Assembly (NCBI GenBank): GCA_949126835.1
Contig: OX421497.1
Coordinates: 12,371,132 to 12,435,131 of the forward strand
From: Anisus vortex
Taxonomy: Eukaryota > Mollusca > Gastropoda > Planorbidae
Direction: 5' to 3'
DNA length: 64,000 nt
The position numbers were made by a program, and so were the translations under genes. Below the pieces are notes generated by a model. It searched no databases, had not been told where the DNA came from, and was given only the letters and a program-made list of their open reading frames with translations. Of this stretch, positions 1 through 11,530 are shown one piece after another (the first letter of the stretch is position 1; each line of letters starts with the position of its first letter).

Positions 1-195
1 ACAAGACATTAGATTACAACGCTTAGACCTAAAAACGAGACATTTAGATGCAAGGCAAAAAGGCAAATTATAAGATTGCCAGAAAAACAACACTTTAGCA
101 GCAAGGCAGATAAAAACCTTCCTACGTTTGTCATAAACACTTACCAAATATTCCTTTTGTATTTGTTGACAATCCAAACTTAACCGATGTATAAA

Positions 196-262
196 GTAAA
201 AAGTAAAGTACCTAGCCTTCACCAGGATTCGAACCGCTTGGACACCGTGCTTCGATGTATAA
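196..262 (-). repeat. tRNA-derived SINE fragment (family 1)
   Basis: A short piece of the SINE also seen near 4.1, 41.7 and 53.8 kb. The AGTAAAGTACC tail is followed directly by the reverse complement of the B-box region (GGATTCGAACC), so the body between tail and head is deleted. Confidence 0.65.
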
Positions 263-317
263 GTGTATCTAAAGAAACCAGAAGTGCCTTTCGGCTTTTA
301 GGTCCAAGGCTTTACAT

Positions 318-700
318 GTAACGGAGTGGACCATGGGAGAGGGGCACACCAGGGTCCTGTCCGAGACTAGCCACTCCGCGGCACGCCGATAAGGCGTGTC
401 CCTCCACATAGGGTACGGTCTCCGCAGCCACATACACTACTTTTCCCTAACTGAGGGATCGTTATCGTGGTGGCTCGCTCATACACCTATACTATCGCCC
501 GGTAGCACAATTCGCATACAGTAGGTGTGGGCGTCATCCAGGCACCGGGGCGGGTTGGAGACGCATTGCTGCGCTTATTGCTTCCTCCACGCCGAAGCGC
601 GGAGACTCTCAATGGTACAATGAGACATCGAACGCGCAGCAGGGGCTGTCCCCCAAAGTGTTCGCCCAGTGGTATATTAACCTGAACGTATCGGCGATTT
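318..700. repeat. GC-richer dispersed repeat, copy 1
   Basis: This segment is clearly richer in G+C than its surroundings and matches 26205-26580 over its length, with common blocks such as GTGGTGGCTCGC, GGTAGCACAA/GATAGCACAA and GCGCAGCAGG. Short ORFs on both strands are not conserved between the two copies. I do not recognise the family; it could be part of a LINE or a SINE-like unit. Confidence 0.5.
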
Positions 701-785
701 ACACACTTTGCCAGTCTTTGGGTAAAGAATTGTCCAAACTTAACTAGGTTGGGCCTCAGTGTTTCAACATGTTTAAACAAACAAA

Positions 786-1068
786 GACTATAATAAGATG
801 GGCCGCTTTTTTTTTAGAGCTTATATGTTCTTTTTTCGGGCGCATCCAATAACGCTGTCTTATATGACTTCTACGCTCCTTCGTCTGCCTATAGGTCTCC
901 GATGTATACAACTTTTGATTTGAATTTTAATTTTACATTGAGAAAATCATAGCGATTAAATACAACGGCAGTGTACAATACAAAAGGAAATCGGGAATTA
1001 CGAAAGGAAGTCATTCGAGTCATCAAATAGCAGAAACATTAAAGCAAGCGGTCCATCTTATTATAGTC
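786..1068. mobile_element. MITE family A, copy 1
   Basis: A 283-bp element bounded by inverted repeats GACTATAATAAGATGG at the left and its complement at the right. Its interior is closely similar to the copy at 16981-17276. No ORF; a non-autonomous DNA transposon. Superfamily not determined; the flanks are AAA on the left and TTT on the right, so a target duplication cannot be called. Confidence 0.8.
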
Positions 1069-1456
1069 TTTGGTTTTAGAAAAAAGTCAGCAACGTAAAA
1101 TATTTCAATACGTTATCTACAATGTCTCATCTTATTAGATTAAATTAATCTATTCAGAAGTCTGTATTTATCTTTGTAAAGTTAATGTTGTTGTTTTGAA
1201 AGTGGCGATTCCAATCTTGTTGTGTGTTGTTGTTGTTTACAACTGTCAGTGTTTTCGTCATGCGTTGAAACGTAGATTGTTAAAGGGGAGGGGCTGACAA
1301 GATTTTGATCTGTCGGGTCGAGGCGACCTTTTATTTTCTTTCATGTTATTTTTTTATATATAGGAATTAAGTTGTTGTTGGTCTATCAGAGTCATTGAGA
1401 CTTTTGTATGTTATATGTAATAGGTGGTGAGATAGAATTAGGTCAACACACGAGTG
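1069..1456. other. No gene seen
   Basis: AT-rich spacer between a MITE and the microsatellite. No coding potential or recognised repeat. Confidence 0.5.
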
Positions 1457-1503
1457 GATAGATAGATAGATAGATAGATAGATGGATAGATAGATAGATA
1501 GAT

Positions 1504-1534
<31 letters not shown>

Positions 1535-1543
1535 TAGATAGAT

Positions 1544-1581
<38 letters not shown>

Positions 1582-1826
1582 GGATAGATGGATAGATGGA
1601 TAGATGGATAGATGGATATATGGATATATGGATATATGGATAGATGGATAGATGGATATATGGATAGATGGATAGATGGATAGATGGATAGACGGATAGA
1701 CGGATAGACGGATAGACGGATAGACGGATAGATGGATAGATGGATAGATAGATGGATAGATGGATAGATGGATAGATGGATAGATGGATAGATGGATAGA
1801 TGGATAGATGGATAGATGGATAGATG

Positions 1827-1875
<49 letters not shown>

Positions 1876-1900
1876 ATAGATGGATAATAAGATGGATAAT

Positions 1901-1966
<66 letters not shown>

Positions 1967-2008
1967 GATAGATAGATAGATAAATAGATGGATAATTAGA
2001 TGGATAAT

Positions 2009-2039
<31 letters not shown>

Positions 2040-2043
2040 ATAA

Positions 2044-2075
<32 letters not shown>

Positions 2076-2107
2076 ATAGATGGATAATTAGATGGATAAT
2101 TAGATAG

Positions 2108-2138
<31 letters not shown>

Positions 2139-2203
2139 GATAAATAGATAGATAGATAGATAGATAGATACATAGATGGATAATTAGATGGATAATTAGA
2201 TAG

Positions 2204-2234
<31 letters not shown>

Positions 2235-2297
2235 GATAGATAGATGGATAGATAGCTAGATAGATAGATAAATAGATGGATAATTAGATAGATAGAT

Positions 2298-2331
<34 letters not shown>

Positions 2332-2509
2332 GGATAATTAGATAGATAGATATAGATAGATAGATAGATGATAGATAGATAGATAGATAGATGAATAAAT
2401 AGATAGATAGATAGATAGATAGATAAATAGATGGATAATTAGATGGATAATTAGATAGATAGATAGATAGGTAGATAGATAGATAGATAGATGATAGATG
2501 GATAGATAA

Positions 2510-2541
<32 letters not shown>

Positions 2542-2573
2542 ATAGATGGATAATTAGATGGATAATTAGATAG

Positions 2574-2604
<31 letters not shown>

Positions 2605-2667
2605 GATAGATAGATGGATAGATAGCTAGATAGATAGATAAATAGATGGATAATTAGATAGATAGAT

Positions 2668-2705
<38 letters not shown>

Positions 2706-2883
2706 GGATAATTAGATAGATAGATATAGATAGATAGATAGATGATAGATAGATAGATAGATAGATGAATAAATAGATAGATAGATAGATAGATAGATAA
2801 ATAGATGGATAATTAGATGGATAATTAGATAGATAGATAGATAGGTAGATAGATAGATAGATAGATGATAGATGGATAGATAA

Positions 2884-2915
<32 letters not shown>

Positions 2916-2941
2916 ATAGATGGATAATTAGATAGATAGAT

Positions 2942-2994
<53 letters not shown>

Positions 2995-3229
2995 CAGATA
3001 GATAGATGGATAGATAGCTAGATAGATAGATAAATATATGGATAATTAGATAGATAGATATAGATAGATAGATAGATGATAGATAGATAGATAGATAGAT
3101 GAATAAATAGATAGATAGATAGATAGATAGATAAATAGATGGATAATTAGATGGATAATTAGATAGATAGATAGATAGATAGGTAGATAGATAGATAGAT
3201 AGATGATAGATGGATAGATAAATAGATAA

Positions 3230-3261
<32 letters not shown>

Positions 3262-3287
3262 ATAGATGGATAATTAGATAGATAGAT

Positions 3288-3356
<69 letters not shown>

Positions 3357-3465
3357 CAGATAGATAGATGGATAGATAGCTAGATAGATAGATAAATATA
3401 TGGATAATTAGATAGATAGATAGATAGATAGATGGATAATTAGATAGATAGATATATTAAATATA
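1457..3465. repeat. TAGA/TGGA microsatellite with higher-order structure
   Basis: About 2 kb of GATA-type tetranucleotide repeat with interspersed GGAT, GACG, AAAT and GGATAATTA variants. It is not uniform: the rare variant TAGCTAG recurs near 2255, 2625, 3016 and 3378, inside similar longer blocks, giving a higher-order period of roughly 360-390 bp. The antisense open frame rich in Tyr-Leu-Ser-Ile is a by-product of the repeat and is not a gene. Confidence 0.95.
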
Positions 3466-4083
3466 TGTGTGCATATTAAATTTGTGGCTTATGGCGAGTG
3501 GATGGATGAACAGAAAAATATGTTTACTTTCGAGTTAAACTGCGCGGGTTAATAGTGTTGAAATGAAAATATTTAAACTCTTAATTATTTTTATATATTT
3601 ATTCAAGTTATCCAAACACTTGATTAGATTCTGTGATTAATTAATTTACTTGTTATTGACACGTTCGTTTGTCACTTTTTCTCTACTGCTATATCTGTAA
3701 TTAAATGTCATATTAATTAGACTCTAATCAATTTTTTTTTCTAAATTTTAATTCAAACATAAAATTAATGCTGAAATCAGTTTTAATTGATCTGTTAGTT
3801 GGATTAAAATGCAAAAAAAAAAAAAATTTAAATCATGAAGATGTTTGAGAATTTATTCATTTTGGTTGTTTATTTGTTTTTTGCCTAAAAGTTAAGAACA
3901 CAAACTAACAGTTTTAAATAAACTTAATATATACATAGATCTAAATAATATATAATTTCAGATGTGTGTTAAAAGTCCGATTTCCATCGTTTAATTGAAA
4001 GACACGTGAAGTTATTTAAATTATCTTTTTTTTTTTTTGCAATCTCTTATCTTATCTTTTTATCTTATATATTACAGACGCTC
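3466..4083. other. AT-rich spacer, nothing recognised
   Basis: Very AT-rich sequence with homopolymer A and T runs. No ORF of interest. The last bases (ACAGACGCTC) belong to the minus-strand LINE remnant that continues past the SINE. Confidence 0.5.
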
Positions 4084-4095
4084 TTTCTATAAAGA

Positions 4096-4365
4096 GGGGG
4101 CACCATCGACTGGCGATCCAAGGGTCCTGGGTTCGAATCCTGGTCCAGGCTAGGACTTTTTCCCAGGATTTGATGGTGTCCCTGAGTCTACCCAGCTATA
4201 AAAGCTTGATGGGTACCCGACCTTAGTTGGGGTTTAGTAAAGGCGGCTGTGCATAGTGCTGGCCACACAATCACCTAGTATGCGTGGCCACGGAAACTTG
4301 GTGAACGCTGCTTCACCGGCCCTAAGGATCAATTTGGTCCGACGGGATACTTTACTTTACTTTAC
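4096..4365 (+). mobile_element. tRNA-derived SINE, complete copy with target duplication
   Basis: The head has a pol III B box (GGTTCGAATCC) preceded by a degenerate A-box region, then a body ending in the tail GGGATACTTTACTTTACTT. A 12-bp direct repeat, TTTCTATAAAGA, at 4084-4095 and 4366-4377 is a clean target-site duplication. The target was the 3' part of a minus-strand LINE remnant, so the SINE is younger than that LINE. Confidence 0.92.
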
Positions 4366-4682
4366 TTTCTATAAAGAATATTATTGCGTCCTACGCTCAT
4401 CCGTGGTCCGAGTCTTGTCTTGCAGTTTTATTAATGGTTTAAATGATGTTAAGTTACTGTTTTTCATGGTTTGTTCAGGCAACCTATTCCATACACGAAT
4501 GCCACAAGGGAAGAAAGAGTACTTATAGGCATTTGTTCTCGCTTAAGGGATATAGAAATGAGTTGTTTTTTTTTGTCTTTATGTTTATCTGAACATTGCA
4601 ACAGGTTGTTATTGTGTTATATTTCTAAATTAGAGTTTAATGCCTTATGTATTATTACTACTTTACTCTTTGCCCTTCTGTC
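4366..4682 (-). pseudogene. LINE C-terminal remnant (3' portion)
   Basis: Read on the minus strand, 4375-4530 encodes a typical non-LTR retrotransposon tail (FFPCGIRVWNRLPEQ, then LTSFK). The upstream part of the same LINE continues at 14595-14700 on the other side of the hAT insertion. Stops and frameshifts mark it as dead. A related fragment lies at 25346-25475. Confidence 0.75.
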
Positions 4683-5476
4683 CTCTAGTGCAGGGGTCAG
4701 CAACCTTTTGCTAATAGCGTGCCAAGGACTTCTAAAGCATTTAGCGTGCCAACAGCATAAAAGTCAACATGCTCTATTAAACTTGTTTTATTTTTTTTAT
4801 AAGACAATTAATTAACTCCGTAGCAAGAACTGGGTTAAAAAGCAAAGGAAATCTATTGAGAAAATACTTGAAACGTTTTTTATTTAATATAAAAAAAATG
4901 ACATGTTTGCGATTACCATCCTTTTTATTTGCATTTAAACCTAATAATAAAATTTGACATTATCAATTGGTTATCAAGATAAGAATCTGCCAACTACTAT
5001 TATTGGATAATAGTTTTTCTTTCATTTGTTTTAGCAAAACGAGAGATGTGAATGCAATAAATTATGGCAGAATTGATACGTAGTAATGATACAAAATGGG
5101 TAGCTAATGTAATGTTTAAAAAATGTGCATATATTTTTTGAGTCATGTAATATTTATAGAATTTTCTACTACTTTTTACAGTTTGGTCATTATAAAGTTA
5201 TAAGTTGTAGATCGTTTATTTTTTATAAAAGAAAAAAAAAATATAATACTTAATATTAGAAACATTTCTAAAAAAAAACGGGCTAATTATCTCCCTTTAA
5301 TTAAAATAAAGTTTCTACATTTGATTCAATAGTGATGCCAATTGCCAAACAAGTTATGTTTTGTAATAAAACAAATATTATTGACTAATTATTATTTATT
5401 TATATAAATCCAGCATTATAGTATTCATTGCAGGATTTAGTTATTAGAGGTATAAAATTAATTTACGTTAAGATAA

Positions 5477-6542
5477 TGTTACGAAACGTAAATTCCCTAC
5501 ATTGTAATGTTAATAAACCAACTAAATCATTTAAGCGAATTGCGTTTAAACAATATAAAATATTTCTCAGCTCAAAGTTTCCCCCGGGTTTTTCCTAACC
5601 TAATGAGAGCATTATTGTTTTTTTATTAACCTTGATAAAAACATAAACTGCCCACGCACCTACAGCGTGTCAAGGCCGTCCGGTCTCTCCTTATTTTGTT
5701 AGAGCATTATTGCTTGTTCTTCATAAAAACAATCTGATCACGCAGTCAGCACGCAGGCTTGATTAAAATTCTCGTGTCACTAGGCTGACTGGATTTTCCA
5801 ACGATTGACCCATAATATATTTCTACGCGATTCGACACTTTTAGTCAGTTCTTGGCGTACATTCGATCTAGTAACATCAAATATTCTCCGCTCTGAGTAT
5901 CGTTTCTTTTTGAGTTGTATTATGGAAAATTTATTGTTCTACTATTAACTACAATGCTATATGTTCATTGAGGATATTCATTACTAATTGGAATATGTGT
6001 ATTTCTTGATTGTGTATATAATATTATTTGGATTCCTACTGGATTGATGTTGTAAATTAAACCAAATTTATCGTTGCTTTCTACACAACTTGGTTAACGT
6101 CAATATTTCAAAGTTATATACATGTGTGTATGTGTAATATTTATTCAACTATATTAATAATCTACACTACCACTCAACATCGAGGTTCTTGCTGTATAAT
6201 ATGAGCCACACAAATAATTATACATGAAGTAAATCAACTGAAAACTCTAAAACTACGCTATGTGAATTGCCAGGGGATTATAAGAACCAGGAATACTCTA
6301 GACAACTACAAATAAACTTCAGAATGATATAATAAGATCTTCACTAATACAAGGATACTCACACTAATAATAACAATACTATAACTATCATTTTCATAAA
6401 TTGAATGGGGGCTCTAGCCGTAATAACATTATAAATCATAATTATACTTGTGTGATAAATAGAAGGTCTCATCCATGATTTATTATGGTGAATAAATTGC
6501 CTTGTAATAAAATGGGTTTTGCTCGTCAGTGATTTACTAACA
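5477..6542 (+). repeat. 5' LTR of a Gmr1-like Ty3/gypsy element
   Basis: A 1,066-bp LTR beginning TGTTACGAAACG and ending TTACTAACA, giving short TGTTA/TAACA inverted ends. The same sequence recurs at 12283-13315 with fewer than about ten differences by eye, so the insertion is young. The 3' boundary is inferred from the TAACA end, because the last ~30 bp are missing in the 3' LTR. Confidence 0.88.
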
Positions 6543-6912
6543 AACGTTTGGAGGATTTACTTCAATTTCAAGAATCGTTATACTATTTACACAAACTATT
6601 TACAACTGCCGTAATACATACTCGTAACTTGGATGGATTGTGTTGGAAAATATGAACAATATACAATTTACTAAAGATTGTGATTGAATTGAACATTGCT
6701 ATTGAGAATCGGAAAACTTAACTATTCAGCCTGGAAAATTATCTTGTGTATTACCTTATCGAACAAAGTAACTCTAAGAAAGTATTATTTTTATGACCTT
6801 GTTGTGACAAATCTGAACTGTGTGGTGTAGTGAATTATTCAAAGGACAGAAAGTAAGTTGGACTCTTTATTGTATTATTAACAAGATTTATAGTAACTTT
6901 TAAAAATATCAA

Positions 6913-9900
6913 ATGGAAGCCACAAATAATCTTACATTGGATCCAGAGATATTTGATCTAACCTCAGAACAGCTTAATAAAATGTCAATGATACAATTAA
7001 AAGAATTGGTTAAATCATTGGGCATTTCTATCACAGAAACTAGGCCATCAAAAACTAAATTACTTCAAGAGGTAACTGAGTGTTTAAGAAAACAAGGTAC
7101 ACTAATTATTGAAGAAACTACTGCTAATGATAACATTAATGATGAATCAGATGATGAATTACCTTTTCCTATAAAACAAAGAGTAAAGCATACAACTGGT
7201 GACTTAAGTGAAGAATTGAAATTTAAACTTGAGTTAAGAAAGATGGAATTAGAGATGGAAAGAGAAAGAGAAAACAAGAGAATTGAGATGGAAAGAGAGA
7301 GAGAAAGCCAGAGAATTGAGATGGAAAGAGAGAGAGAAAGCCAGAGAATTGAGATGGAAAGAGAGAGAGAAAGCCAGAGAATTGAGATGGAAAGAGAAAT
7401 AGCAAGAGAGAAAATAGCAAGCCAAGAAAGAATTGAGATAGCAAGGTCTCGTACGTCAAATCATTCGAATGCAAGCTCTGAAGCAGATGCAGAACTGTAT
7501 AAGTTTAAGAAACATATTCCAGTTTTTGAAGATAATTCGGTGGAAGAGTTCTTCATGATTTTCGAGAGAAACGCTAGAGACTATCAATTTCCCGAGGGCA
7601 AGAAAGCTATACTCCTACGCTCAGCTCTGAACAAAGGAAAGGCACTTGATGTTGTATTAAGTCTTACTGAAGAGGAATTGTATGATTATGAACTGATCAA
7701 GAATAGAGTACTGCTAAGTTATGCATTAACACCTGAAAAATATAGGAAAATGTTTCGTGAGTCTAAGAAAGAACAGGAACAATCCCATGTTGATTTTCTA
7801 AGACAGAAAAAGAAATATTTTGAAAGATGGATTCGATCCAAAGGTGTAAACAAAGACTTTGATAAATTAGCTAATCTTATGCTAATGGAAGACTTTAACA
7901 ATAACATCAGAGGTGATGTAAGAATACATTTAGCAGACAAAGGTGTAGAACAAGTAGAAACAGCAGCAGTAATGGCAGACGAATATGTTATTATCCATTC
8001 CAGCAATAAATTTACAACAGTTGATAAATCAAAATTCCAGAATCGAGATATGAAGGTAGAAAAGAAAACCATAAATCCAAATGAATCCTATCAATCAAAG
8101 AGACATCAGCAGAGCAATGAAGGTCCAACAAATTCCAAGCCAACCTGTAGCCATTGTAAACGAATTGGACATACTAAGGAAAAGTGCTGGATATTGAATG
8201 GGAACCCGAATAAAAAGAATGTTGTCTTATCGTATGTAGCAATGCCAAAGCAAAGAACTCATGTAAATGTAAAGAAGGATGTTAGAACTCAAACAGAGAT
8301 ACCTAGTGCTAATGCAGATAACCTGACAAAACACACGTATCTTGGAAACTTGAAACCAGAAATAGTTCCTGAAATAGAGACAATGGTTTTCAATAATTCT
8401 AATTCTAATCTGAGCTCCAAGGAGTCTATATCAGATAGAACCACCATAAGTACTAAACATACCTCTTACAAAAATAACTTGGATACAGATCTCATCGATA
8501 CTGAGATACCAAGCAATTGTTTACCATTCATTGAAGAAGGTACCGTGTCATCCATAATAAATGGTGTCACTAGTGAAAAGAACATCAGAATACTCCGTGA
8601 TACAGGGGCTGAGGTTTCACTACTTTTAGAGAATACTGTTCCTACGTCACAATCGACATATACAGGACAGGATCTTACTATTCAAGGTGTATCAAGGAAA
8701 AATGTACAAGTTCCTTTGCATCAAATACAGCTGAAGAGTGCGTACTTCACTGGAAATGTAGTTGTGGGTGTATACAAATCACTTCCGTTTAAAGGCGTTT
8801 CTTTAATACTGGGAAATGATATTGCTGGAGATGTGGTGCATTCCATATCCAAGAAAAAACAATACCTCAATAAAAGTGAGAGCTTTATCAAACCTATATG
8901 CATCGTCACGAGAGGTATGGCCCAACAACAAAAGTCTGTCGAAACCATGTCAAAGTCAAAAATAGAACCAGAAATTGACCTACAGGCAACTTTCCTGGCT
9001 GACATTTTGAGTGGTCCCTCAGTCAAGACTACTGAAAGTAATTTGTCACCTCGACAATTACTCCTATTAGAACAGAATAGAGATTCAGGAATTAAACACC
9101 TGAAGAAAAAGGTGATAACTGAACAGGAGGCAGAAACTAAAGGAAATGGATTTTTTCTGAAGGAGGGAATATTAATGCAAAAATGGAGAGATGTGAAATG
9201 TGATAATGACGATTGCAGAGAAGGAAGTCAGATTGTGGTACCAGCCATATATCGCAATGACATCTTACACATGGCTCATGACACACCATATGCTGGTCAT
9301 CTAGGAGTGAACAAGACTTACCGTCGAATCCTTCCGTACTTCTATTGGCCTGGACTACATCGTGACGTCACAAAATACTGCAAGTCATGCAATACATGCC
9401 AGATAGTTGGTAAACCTAACCAGACTATACCGGTAGCACCTCTAAAGCCAATACCTGCCTTTGCAGAACCATTTAGCCACTTGCTAATAGACTCTGTAGG
9501 TCCTTTGCCTAAAACAAAGACAGGACACCAGTACTTATTCACTATAATGTGCACTGCCACGAGATACCCTGAAGCTATTCCGCTACGCACCATTAACGCA
9601 GATAAGATATCTGACGCACTGATTGCATTTTGTTCAAGATACGGTCTTCCAAAGACTATACAGTCAGACCAAGGATCTAACTTTACATCAAAGCTGTTTA
9701 ACCAGGTCTTAAAGAAACTAGGCATCCAACATGCAACTTCAACTGCGTACCATCCGCAAAGCCAAGGTGCCCTAGAAAGATATCATCAGACTCTGAAAAC
9801 CATGCTCCGCACATACTGTTTTGAGAACACTGAAGACTGGGATCGCGGTATTCCATTCGCTCTTTTCGCGACTAGAGAAACTGTGCAGGAATCTCTTGGA

Positions 9901-10683
9901 TTCAGTCCGTTCGAGTTAGTGTTTGGACATTCAGTTCGAGGACCTCTAAAACTGTTGCAGGAAACCTTGTTAAATTCTGATGAAGAGACTGGACTCGTAG
10001 CTTATGTGGAACAATTTAGCAATAGAATCTATCATGCTTTTAATCATGTTAAAGATAATCTTTTGCAGGCTCAGAAAAGAATGAAAGGGTACTATGATGT
10101 CAAGGCCAGATCCCGATGTTTCCATCCTGGTGATAAAGTCCTCATGTTGACCCAATTGTCTGGACAACCCCTGAGTGCAAAATATACAGGACCATATCAG
10201 GTTTTAGATAAAATCAGTGATGTAACATACCTTGTAAAAACCCCTGATAGAAGGAAAACACAGAGACTGTGCCATATAAACATGCTAAAACCTTATGTTG
10301 TTAGGGAAGAACAAACTGACATTAGGCCAGTGAGTGCTATCAAAACTGTTGAAACACCCCCGCCTAAATTTAAAAAGACAATCATAGAAAGTAAACTTCA
10401 AAACACTGAAGCACTTAAAAACATCAATGATAAACTGGCACATCTAGACTCAGGTGAACAGACTTCTATCAAGGGTTTAATCTATGATCATGTAAATTTG
10501 TTTAGTGATGTTCCTAACAAAACAACTTTGGTTACCCATGATGTAGTTTTAAAAGATGATAATGTTAAACCTGTCAAACAACATCCGTATAGGGTTAATC
10601 CCATACAACTTAAGAATAACTTACGTATTGGTAAAAGATCACATCGTTGCGGACACCCTATCGCGCATGTAACAAATGTATAA
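6913..10683 (+). CDS. Gag-protease-integrase polyprotein of a Gmr1-like LTR retrotransposon, truncated at the start of RT
   Basis: An uninterrupted 1,256-residue frame. In order: a SAP-like N-terminus (about 20-60); a charged coiled coil with four near-identical RESQRIEME-type repeats (about 100-180); a capsid region resembling the SCAN-related gag of Gmr1 elements (about 195-365); a CCHC zinc knuckle, C-x2-C-x4-H-x4-C (412-425); an aspartic protease DTG (563-565); an H2C2 zinc-binding module (about 790-830); an integrase core with D860, D919 and E955 (DD35E spacing); and a GPY motif (1093-1095). After integrase the frame enters the start of a reverse transcriptase (QHPYRVNP, about 1223-1230). 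Integrase before RT is the order of the Gmr1 group and is unlike ordinary Ty3/gypsy. The reading frame then runs into unrelated sequence and stops; catalytic RT and RNase H are gone, so the element cannot move by itself. Confidence 0.9.
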   Translation: MEATNNLTLDPEIFDLTSEQLNKMSMIQLKELVKSLGISITETRPSKTKLLQEVTECLRKQGTLIIEETTANDNINDESDDELPFPIKQRVKHTTGDLSEELKFKLELRKMELEMERERENKRIEMERERESQRIEMERERESQRIEMERERESQRIEMEREIAREKIASQERIEIARSRTSNHSNASSEADAELYKFKKHIPVFEDNSVEEFFMIFERNARDYQFPEGKKAILLRSALNKGKALDVVLSLTEEELYDYELIKNRVLLSYALTPEKYRKMFRESKKEQEQSHVDFLRQKKKYFERWIRSKGVNKDFDKLANLMLMEDFNNNIRGDVRIHLADKGVEQVETAAVMADEYVIIHSSNKFTTVDKSKFQNRDMKVEKKTINPNESYQSKRHQQSNEGPTNSKPTCSHCKRIGHTKEKCWILNGNPNKKNVVLSYVAMPKQRTHVNVKKDVRTQTEIPSANADNLTKHTYLGNLKPEIVPEIETMVFNNSNSNLSSKESISDRTTISTKHTSYKNNLDTDLIDTEIPSNCLPFIEEGTVSSIINGVTSEKNIRILRDTGAEVSLLLENTVPTSQSTYTGQDLTIQGVSRKNVQVPLHQIQLKSAYFTGNVVVGVYKSLPFKGVSLILGNDIAGDVVHSISKKKQYLNKSESFIKPICIVTRGMAQQQKSVETMSKSKIEPEIDLQATFLADILSGPSVKTTESNLSPRQLLLLEQNRDSGIKHLKKKVITEQEAETKGNGFFLKEGILMQKWRDVKCDNDDCREGSQIVVPAIYRNDILHMAHDTPYAGHLGVNKTYRRILPYFYWPGLHRDVTKYCKSCNTCQIVGKPNQTIPVAPLKPIPAFAEPFSHLLIDSVGPLPKTKTGHQYLFTIMCTATRYPEAIPLRTINADKISDALIAFCSRYGLPKTIQSDQGSNFTSKLFNQVLKKLGIQHATSTAYHPQSQGALERYHQTLKTMLRTYCFENTEDWDRGIPFALFATRETVQESLGFSPFELVFGHSVRGPLKLLQETLLNSDEETGLVAYVEQFSNRIYHAFNHVKDNLLQAQKRMKGYYDVKARSRCFHPGDKVLMLTQLSGQPLSAKYTGPYQVLDKISDVTYLVKTPDRRKTQRLCHINMLKPYVVREEQTDIRPVSAIKTVETPPPKFKKTIIESKLQNTEALKNINDKLAHLDSGEQTSIKGLIYDHVNLFSDVPNKTTLVTHDVVLKDDNVKPVKQHPYRVNPIQLKNNLRIGKRSHRCGHPIAHVTNV

Positions 10684-10689
10684 GGGGAT

Positions 10690-11530
10690 AGATAAGATGT
10701 ATAAGGGGTGCGGAGAGAACTACCTGATATTGAACATCACAAAAATGAAAGAAATGATTGTAGACTTCCGGAAAGAAAAACGCAAGCTGACTGATTTGCA
10801 CATAAACAACCAAATAATAGATCAAGTCTCGCAATATAAATATCTTGGCGTCACAATTACTGACAAACTGACTTGGTCTGACCACTGCCAAATCCTTTGT
10901 AAGAAAATGCACCAACGACTTTTCTGTCTTAATAAACTAAAAATATTTCACATAGAGAAAACCATTATGAATCTATTTTACTCGGCGACTGTTGGTAGCA
11001 TCATAACCTTTGCAATCACCTGCTGGTATGGTAATACCACCACATTGAACAAACATCGGATAGACCGCCTAATAAACAAAGCCTCTCGTACTACACAGAC
11101 AGAATTACCATCTCTTGCGGATATTTTCAGTTAAAGGTGCCTGTCTATGATTGATAAAATCCTCCAAGATCATGCACACCCGCTTCATGATAGCTACATA
11201 ATATCTAGTCGAAGTGGTCGGCTTCTTTCTATAAGGGCAAGAACAGAGAGATTTAAGAACTCTTTTGTTCCACTGTCAGTAAGACTCTTTCAAAAGAATC
11301 ACCTTTCAGCCAGGAAATACGATGGCTCAATAGCTGACTCCTAAATAATAGGCCTACTTTTTTCTTGTATGATAAATGGTATGATAGTGTGCGTGAATGT
11401 CTATTGTGTTTGAGTACAAATGGTTCTTTAATATTGTTTTAGGTATGCTGAAAAAACGGAATTTATGTAATCAAGTCAATTTTCCATTCATTTGGATCAA
11501 TAAAGCAATCTTATCTTATCTTATCTTATA
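10690..11530 (+). pseudogene. 5'-truncated non-LTR retrotransposon fragment (RT C-terminal region and 3' end)
   Basis: Codes for the region downstream of the RT catalytic core in non-LTR elements: EMIVDFRKE, then QYKYLGVTI, then a thumb-like segment (10740-11130), and after one in-frame TAA (11132-11134) the usual C-terminus (HPLHDSYI, SRSGRLLS, RTERFKNSF; 11147-11344). The 3' end carries ATCAATAAAGCAATC followed by a (TTATC)n tail to about 11530. It sits where the Gmr1-like element should have RT and RNase H. The 5' junction lies between about 10630 and 10705, near a duplicated ATGTATAAGGGG. Clade not assigned. Confidence 0.82.

Noticed and set aside
1367..2173. Long antisense frame rich in Tyr/Leu/Ser/Ile
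   Set aside because: A translation of the GATA microsatellite; no gene structure.
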